From assembly GCA_017882935.1 (NCBI GenBank), contig JADGOP010000192.1, positions 1-5,410 of the forward strand: a stretch of 5,410 nt of DNA. Direction: 5' to 3'. The DNA is from Actinomycetota bacterium. Lineage in GTDB: Bacteria > Actinomycetota > Acidimicrobiia > Acidimicrobiales > Iamiaceae. Position numbers and translations under genes: made by a program. Positions 1-5,410 of this stretch are shown here, piece after piece. The notes under the pieces are model-generated. The model did not search any database. It saw only the letters and a list, made by a program, of their open reading frames with translations, and was not told the DNA's origin. How positions within the stretch are numbered: position 1 is the first letter of the stretch; the number at the start of each line of letters is the position of its first letter.

Positions 1-2574
<2,574 letters not shown>

Positions 2575-2624
2575 CCCCCGTCCCAGCCGGTTCCGCCAAC
2601 CCGGGGTCGGCGAATGTTCTGTGG

Positions 2625-2648
2625 GAAGCCCCGGAATACGGGTACTTC
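2625..2648 (+). terminator. Weak hairpin in left half of palindrome, possible gcvP terminator
   Basis: GAAG (2625-2628) and CCCG (2630-2633) pair with CGGG (2639-2642) and CTTC (2645-2648) around a five-base loop, with a one-base against two-base internal bulge. It lies about 50 bp after the gcvP stop codon. No run of T follows, so intrinsic termination is uncertain. It is the counterpart of the stronger hairpin at 2716-2744 in the other half. Confidence 0.3.
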
Positions 2649-2715
2649 TGGCGTTCGCTAGAGCAAGCGCGCCCGAGGTGCACGCCAGCGTCCGTCGCGC
2701 TTGCCGTAGCTAACC

Positions 2716-2744
2716 GGGAAAGCCCCCGCATTCGGGGGTTTCCC
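2716..2744 (-). terminator. Strong GC-rich hairpin after gcvT, possible terminator
   Basis: GGGAAAGCCCCCG (2716-2728) pairs with CGGGGGTTTCCC (2733-2744) around a CATT loop: twelve base pairs with one bulged G. It lies 23 bp downstream of the gcvT stop codon on the minus strand. There is no T tract after the stem in either direction; such U-poor hairpins are common candidate terminators in high-GC Actinomycetota. Because the stem is nearly symmetrical it could also act on read-through from gcvP. Confidence 0.5.
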
Positions 2745-2767
2745 ACAGAACATTTGCGGACGGGGGC

Positions 2768-3832
2768 TTAGGGCTTGGCCTTGGCGACGAAGGGGAGCGG
2801 CACGATGCGGGCGGGGACGGCCTCGCCACGGACGTCGATGGCGACGGTGGCATCGTCGGGGACGTCGGGCGGCAGGAAGGCCAGGGCGATGCCGCGCTCG
2901 AGCATCGGCGAGAAGTTGCCGCTGGTGACCACCCCGGCCGCGACGCCGTCGACGAGCACCGGCTGGTCGGCTCGGGGCGGCCGCCGGCCCTCGATCTCGA
3001 GGCCTCGCAGCAGCCGGGCCACGCCCCGCTCCTTCTCGGCCGCCAGGGCGTCGCGCCCCCGGAACGGGCCCTTGGTCCAGCTGACCACCCAGCCGAGGCC
3101 CGCCTGCAGGGTGGTGATGCCCGCCCCGAGCTCGTGGCCGTGGAGGGGCAGCCCCGCCTCGAGGCGCAGCGTGTCGCGGGCGCCCAGCCCGGCAGGAACG
3201 AAGCCCGCGGCCAGCACCGCGTTCCAGAACGCCGGGGCGTGCTCGGCCGGGACGGCCACCTCGACCCCGTCCTCGCCGGTGTAGCCCGTGCCGGCCACCA
3301 CGCACTCGATGCCGTGCCAGGTGAACCGGCCCACGTGGAAGCGCCCGATGGCCGCCGCCTCGGGACTGATCGGAGCGAGCAGCGCCCGGGCCTGCGGGCC
3401 CTGCAGGGCGATGATGGCCCGCTCGGCCGTGACGTCGACCGCCCCGTCGCCGAGCGCGGCCACGACCCGCTCGGTGTTGGACGCGTTCGGCATGACGTCG
3501 AAGCGCTCGTCATCGACCCACCGCACGATGATGTCGTCGAGCACCGAGGCATCGGCCTCGTCGAGCAGGTGGGTGTACTGCGCCCGGCCCGGGCCCACCT
3601 TGCCGAGGTCGTTGGTGAGCGCGGCCTGCAGGCGGTCGAAGGCGTCGGGGCCCGTGACGCGCACCGTGCCGAGGTGGCTCACGTCGAAGGCCACGGCCGA
3701 GGTGCGGCAGGCCCGGTGCTCGGCCAGCGTGCCCGACGGGTACTGCAGCGGCATGTCCCAGCCACCGAAGGGCACCAGCTTGGCGCCGAGGGCCTGGTGG
3801 GCGGCGTGGAGCGGGGATTCGTGGAGCGTCAC
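2768..3832 (-). CDS. gcvT: Aminomethyltransferase, T-protein of the glycine cleavage system
   Basis: The T-protein moves the methylene group from the aminomethyl-lipoyl arm of GcvH to tetrahydrofolate, releasing ammonia and giving 5,10-methylene-THF. The protein has 354 residues, close to the 364 of E. coli GcvT, and is collinear with it. Visible family features are FGGWDMPLQY (22-31), FDVSHLG (49-55), an LDD pair at 98-100 that contains the conserved catalytic aspartate region, NAS (116-118), ALQGPQA (142-148), GTGYTGEDGVEV (181-192), GLGARDTLRLEAG (215-227) and TSGNFSP near the C-terminus. The start is a GTG at 3830-3832, chosen because the family's N-terminus (ESPLHAAH) begins right after it. 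There is no clear Shine-Dalgarno sequence, but a -10-like hexamer lies 8 nt upstream. Just before LDD the usual Gly-Gly is replaced by Ala-Ser (EADASVLDD). YgfZ and dimethylglycine dehydrogenase relatives are less likely given the full set of GcvT motifs and the gcvP neighbour. Confidence 0.95.
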   Translation of the reverse strand: MTLHESPLHAAHQALGAKLVPFGGWDMPLQYPSGTLAEHRACRTSAVAFDVSHLGTVRVTGPDAFDRLQAALTNDLGKVGPGRAQYTHLLDEADASVLDDIIVRWVDDERFDVMPNASNTERVVAALGDGAVDVTAERAIIALQGPQARALLAPISPEAAAIGRFHVGRFTWHGIECVVAGTGYTGEDGVEVAVPAEHAPAFWNAVLAAGFVPAGLGARDTLRLEAGLPLHGHELGAGITTLQAGLGWVVSWTKGPFRGRDALAAEKERGVARLLRGLEIEGRRPPRADQPVLVDGVAAGVVTSGNFSPMLERGIALAFLPPDVPDDATVAIDVRGEAVPARIVPLPFVAKAKP

Positions 3833-3840
3833 GGGCGCCG

Positions 3841-3846
3841 ATCGTA
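3841..3846 (-). promoter_or_regulatory. Possible -10 element for leaderless gcvT
   Basis: On the minus strand TACGAT ends 8 nt before the GTG start of gcvT. It fits the actinobacterial -10 form TANNNT, and the distance would put the transcript start at or next to the start codon. No convincing -35 is seen at the usual spacing. The lack of a ribosome binding site agrees with leaderless translation. Confidence 0.4.
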
Positions 3847-3894
3847 CCGGTGGGGCGGGACGCGGCTGACCAGGTGTGGCCGGGTGGAGCCGGG

Positions 3895-3930
3895 CCCACT
3901 GCGGGGTGGGGTCAGCTGCTGCCGCTGACC
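3895..3930 (-). other. Two weak stem-loops at the end of the second MerR gene
   Basis: GGTCAG (3910-3915) and CTGACC (3925-3930) form a 6-bp stem that spans the stop codon of the MerR gene. CCCAC (3895-3899) and GTGGG (3906-3910) form a 5-bp stem just downstream; the two share base 3910. They lie in the 79-bp gap before gcvT and could help end the MerR transcript, but short stems of this kind are common by chance in GC-rich DNA and no T tract follows. I see no glycine-riboswitch-like structure here. Confidence 0.2.
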
Positions 3931-4475
3931 TTCGGCAGGCCGGCCGCGTGGGTCACGTCGGCCGCCACCGCGGTGCTGCCGAGGTCGACCACCACCGGCC
4001 GGAGCTCGCGCACCGAGGCGTCGAGCTCGTGGCGGACGTCGTCGAGGGCGAGGAGGTTGAGCACGCCCTGCCCCTGGTAGCTGTTGACCACGTCGATGAG
4101 CTCGTCGCCGGTGCGCACCAGCACGGCCTTGGACCCGGAGATGACGAGGCGTGCGCTGGCGATGTCCTCACCGAGGTTCTCGCGCAGGTACTCGAAGGCG
4201 GACCGCACCGACTCGAGCTTGATGCCCGCGTCGAGCAGCGTCTTGATGACCTTGAGCTCGAGCAGGTCGGCGTAGGCGTAGCGCCGACGCGAGCCGCTGC
4301 CCGCCGCGTCTGCCAGCGAGGGCCGCACGAGGTCGGTGCGCGCCCAGTAGTCGAGCTGCCGGTAGGTGATGCCCACGATGTCGGCGGCCTGCCGCCCACT
4401 GAACCCCTCGTCCACCGTGACCCCGATCTCAACCTGTTGTTGTGGCTCAGGGAGGTTCGACCTCACCCTCACCAC
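3912..4475 (-). CDS. MerR-family transcriptional regulator, ResR/McdR-like (Rv1830 type)
   Basis: A 187-residue DNA-binding regulator. The MerR winged helix-turn-helix is clear: FSGRQAADIVGITYRQLDYW (25-44) gives the HTH, GSGSRRRYAYADL (59-71) the wing and following helix, and LKVIKTLLDAGIKLESVR (74-91) the second helical pair. The C-terminal part (about 100-187) lacks the metal-binding cysteines of classical MerR sensors. From memory, GITYRQLDYWART and the AGSGS wing are nearly the same in mycobacterial Rv1830 (ResR/McdR), linked to control of growth and cell division; the neighbouring nuclease and FtsR-like genes match that locus. Its targets here are unknown. The start is uncertain: tandem GTG codons at 4475 and 4472, another GTG at 4466, and no obvious Shine-Dalgarno; 4475 is used as the longest form compatible with the predicted promoter. 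The conserved part begins about residue 22, so any of these would keep the domain. Confidence 0.9.
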   Translation of the reverse strand: MVRVRSNLPEPQQQVEIGVTVDEGFSGRQAADIVGITYRQLDYWARTDLVRPSLADAAGSGSRRRYAYADLLELKVIKTLLDAGIKLESVRSAFEYLRENLGEDIASARLVISGSKAVLVRTGDELIDVVNSYQGQGVLNLLALDDVRHELDASVRELRPVVVDLGSTAVAADVTHAAGLPKVSGSS

Positions 4476-4498
4476 AAGCTCGAAATTACGCCTCTGTG

Positions 4499-4527
4499 AC
4501 GCTAGGACCCCTCGGCCACCCTGTCAA
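4499..4527 (-). promoter_or_regulatory. Predicted sigma-70-type promoter of the ResR/McdR-like gene
   Basis: The minus strand reads TTGACA (4522-4527), a 17-nt spacer, then TAGCGT (4499-4504). This is a consensus -35, ideal spacing, and a -10 of the TANNNT form. Transcription would start near 4491-4493, leaving a short leader of about 16-18 nt before the first GTG. The 17-bp spacer is an ordinary one, not the stretched 19-20 bp spacer of classical MerR-activated promoters. Confidence 0.7.
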
Positions 4528-4529
4528 CG

Positions 4530-4559
4530 CCGATCGCGAACGAGCTTCCGAACGGTCGG
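4530..4559. promoter_or_regulatory. Possible operator: dyad and CGAACG direct repeat just upstream of the -35
   Basis: CCGATCG (4530-4536) and CGGTCGG (4553-4559) form an inverted repeat with 6 of 7 pairs, and CGAACG occurs twice in direct orientation (4537-4542 and 4549-4554), 12 bp apart. The block starts 2 bp upstream of the -35 hexamer of the predicted promoter, a plausible place for a regulator to bind. It is inferred from position and symmetry only. Confidence 0.3.
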
Positions 4560-4564
4560 TCCGC

Positions 4565-5056
4565 CTACGAGGCGAAGTCCTCGGGGTTGACGTGCTCGAT
4601 GAAGTCCTTGAACTCCTCGACGACCTGCTCCGGGTTCTCCTCGGGCTCGACGGGCTCGGGGATCTGGCCGGCCTCGTCGAGCACGGCCTCGGAGGCGAAG
4701 ATCGGGGCGCCGGTGCGCAGCGCCAGGGCGATGCCGTCGGAGGGGCGGCACGACACCTTCTGGGTGCCTGCCGCGGTGGAGAGCTCGAGGTCGGCGTAGA
4801 AGGTGCCGCTGCGGAGCTCGGTGACGCTCACGCTCACGAGCAGCGCACCGAGAGCCTCGAGCAGGTCCTTGAGCAGATCGTGGGTGAGGGGTCGGGGCGT
4901 GGCGACATCCTCGAGGGCGAAGGCGATGGCCGTGGCCTCGGCCCCCCCGATGAAGATCGGCAGGACCCGGCCCTGGCCCTCACGCTCGCGGAGCAGGGCG
5001 ATGGGGGTGTTGCTCGGAGGCTCCACGCGAAGCCCGAGGAGCTCCATCTCGACCAT
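4565..5056 (-). CDS. Bifunctional nuclease (BFN/DUF151) family protein, Rv1829-like
   Basis: A small protein of 163 residues from the ATG at 5054-5056. The DUF151/bifunctional nuclease domain fills about residues 4-125, with LLGLRVEPPSN (6-16), LPIFIGGAEA (32-41), RPLTHDLLKDLL (55-66), GTFYADLEL (84-92) and RPSDGIALALR (104-114). An acidic tail follows, ending EEFKDFIEHVNPEDF, which resembles the end of mycobacterial Rv1829 as I recall it. Family members in plants have been reported to have DNase and RNase activity; the role of the bacterial proteins is poorly known, so a nuclease function here is by family name only. No UVR motif is seen at the C-terminus. A longer GTG start at 5083 would add nine residues, but 5056 aligns with the family's first Met and has a -10-like hexamer 7 nt before it. 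A third option is the ATG at 5047, with GGGGA 9 nt upstream. Confidence 0.92.
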   Translation of the reverse strand: MVEMELLGLRVEPPSNTPIALLREREGQGRVLPIFIGGAEATAIAFALEDVATPRPLTHDLLKDLLEALGALLVSVSVTELRSGTFYADLELSTAAGTQKVSCRPSDGIALALRTGAPIFASEAVLDEAGQIPEPVEPEENPEQVVEEFKDFIEHVNPEDFAS

Positions 5057-5063
5057 TCCCCGC

Positions 5064-5069
5064 ACCCTA
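5064..5069 (-). promoter_or_regulatory. Possible -10 element for leaderless bifunctional nuclease gene
   Basis: On the minus strand TAGGGT ends 7 nt before the ATG at 5056. This matches the TANNNT form and the spacing expected when transcription begins at the start codon itself. No good -35 was found, and the hexamer is short, so chance is possible. Confidence 0.4.
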
Positions 5070-5082
5070 CCGCCAGCGGCCA

Positions 5083-5107
5083 CCGCCGGGCCGGGGAAAA
5101 CCGGCGG
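5083..5107 (-). terminator. GC-rich hairpin between ftsR-like gene and nuclease gene
   Basis: CCGCCGG (5083-5089) and CCGGCGG (5101-5107) are perfect inverted repeats of 7 bp separated by 11 nt. The stem begins a few bases after the ftsR-like stop codon in the 54-bp gap. A short T run lies inside the loop on the minus strand, not after the stem, so it is not a classic intrinsic terminator. It may weaken read-through into the nuclease gene. Confidence 0.3.
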
Positions 5108-5110
5108 GGA

Positions 5111-5410
5111 TCAGCCGCCGAGGTGCTCGCGCAGCGCGGCGCGCAGGAACGCCGCGTGCAGGGCCTCACCCAGCTGGGCGAGCTCGTTGAGGTTCTCGAT
5201 GGCCTGCTGCTTGGCCGCCGGGTTCCGTTGCTTGAGCAACGGCAGGATGATCTGCTCGAAGAACCCCGCCTCGCGGTCGGCGGCCACTTTGAACATGCGG
5301 AGGTGGCGCGGCTCGGCACCGTGGCGGAAGAACACCGCGGCCTTGCGGGCCACGACCACGGCGTCGTCGCCGTAGATCGGGTCACCGGCGACCTCGCCCG
5401 CCTCGATGAG
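5111..5410 (-). CDS. ftsR: MerR-family transcriptional regulator FtsR-like (Rv1828 type), C-terminal part only
   Basis: The frame is open from the right edge of the window (LIEAGEVAGDPIYGDD...) to a TGA at 5111-5113, giving 99 residues; the N-terminus with the MerR helix-turn-helix lies outside. What remains has the features I associate with the effector-side half of actinobacterial FtsR proteins: YGDDAVVVARKAAVFFRHG, then EPRHLRMFKVAADREAGF, then QIILPLLKQRNPAAKQQAI, and a helical end with LGEALHAAFLRAALREHL. FtsR in Corynebacterium glutamicum was described as a regulator of ftsZ, and the mycobacterial counterpart is Rv1828. Its place upstream of a DUF151 gene and a second MerR gene is the order of Rv1828-Rv1829-Rv1830, which supports the call. 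An internal GTG at 5359 is not taken as the start, because the coding frame clearly continues upstream of it. The missing HTH means MerR membership is inferred from the C-terminal half and context. Confidence 0.8.
   Translation of the reverse strand, partial: LIEAGEVAGDPIYGDDAVVVARKAAVFFRHGAEPRHLRMFKVAADREAGFFEQIILPLLKQRNPAAKQQAIENLNELAQLGEALHAAFLRAALREHLGG

Larger units (their letters stand above)
2606..2761. repeat. Gap-free imperfect palindrome of about 156 bp between convergent gcvP and gcvT
   Basis: Pairing each base with its mirror around an axis between 2683 and 2684 gives 56 Watson-Crick pairs and 4 G:T pairs out of 78, with no insertion or deletion needed. The best blocks are 15 perfect pairs (2613-2627 with 2740-2754, core GTTCTGTGGGAA), 9 perfect pairs near the centre (2663-2671 with 2696-2704, GCAAGCGCG), and several 3-4 bp blocks between them. 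Only the innermost 24 bp pair poorly. Each half also contains a small hairpin of its own, so it can be read as two head-to-head copies of one hairpin unit. It fills most of the 193-bp gap between the two stop codons. A two-way terminator, a REP/BIME-like pair or a decayed MITE-like element all fit; no transposase is nearby and no clear target-site duplication is visible. The symmetry is seen directly; the function is inference. Confidence 0.85.

Noticed and set aside
2650..2720. Integron attC site in the central part of the palindrome
   Set aside because: The paired ends near 2653-2660 and 2707-2714 read GTT outward on the left and AAC on the right, the reverse of the AAC...GTT order of attC core sites, and no integrase or cassette is nearby.
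2606..2761. Insertion sequence
   Set aside because: The inverted arms encode no transposase, there is no room for one, and no convincing target-site duplication flanks them; only short G runs occur on both sides.
3833..3911. Glycine riboswitch before gcvT
   Set aside because: The gap is only 79 bp, no tandem aptamer-like structure is visible, and the -10-like hexamer sits right before the start codon.
3134..3928. A 264-codon plus-strand open frame opposite gcvT
   Set aside because: It is antisense to an intact gcvT, has low-complexity composition and no recognisable motif.

Overview
This 5.4-kb window is very GC-rich and densely coding, and it looks like the chromosome of a member of the Actinomycetota. 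The best evidence is gene content and order. Reading right to left on the minus strand there is a FtsR-like MerR regulator, a bifunctional-nuclease (DUF151) protein, and a second MerR regulator of the ResR/McdR type. From memory this is the order of Rv1828-Rv1829-Rv1830 in Mycobacterium tuberculosis, a locus that also carries glycine cleavage genes (gcvH upstream, gcvB downstream). A member of Acidimicrobiia or a related lineage is my guess; the sequence alone does not fix the class.

Layout: bases 1-2574 (+) hold almost all of gcvP, the glycine decarboxylase P-protein, with its N-terminus cut off by the window edge. Bases 2575-2767 lie between two converging genes and are almost filled by one imperfect palindrome of about 156 bp. 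Bases 2768-3832 (-) encode gcvT, the aminomethyltransferase T-protein. Bases 3912-4475 (-) encode the ResR/McdR-like MerR protein, 4565-5056 (-) the bifunctional nuclease, and 5111-5410 (-) the C-terminal part of the FtsR-like regulator, which runs off the right edge.

GcvP and GcvT are two of the four parts of the glycine cleavage system (P, T, H and L), which turns glycine into CO2, ammonia, NADH and 5,10-methylene-tetrahydrofolate. Neither gcvH nor lpd is in the window. The two gcv genes converge instead of forming the familiar gcvTHP operon, so they must be transcribed from separate promoters. The three minus-strand genes upstream of gcvT are regulatory or nuclease-like and are separated by gaps of 54-89 bp. 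Promoter-like elements sit in these gaps: a TTGACA-17-TAGCGT promoter before the second MerR gene, and -10-like hexamers 7-8 nt before the starts of the nuclease gene and gcvT, as expected for leaderless transcripts.

The least explained element is the palindrome between gcvP and gcvT. It keeps one symmetry axis without gaps across about 156 bp, each half holds its own small hairpin, and it ends 6 bp from the gcvT stop codon. It could be a two-way terminator, a REP/BIME-like or MITE-like repeat, or both. I saw no tRNA, rRNA, CRISPR array, transposase or phage gene.
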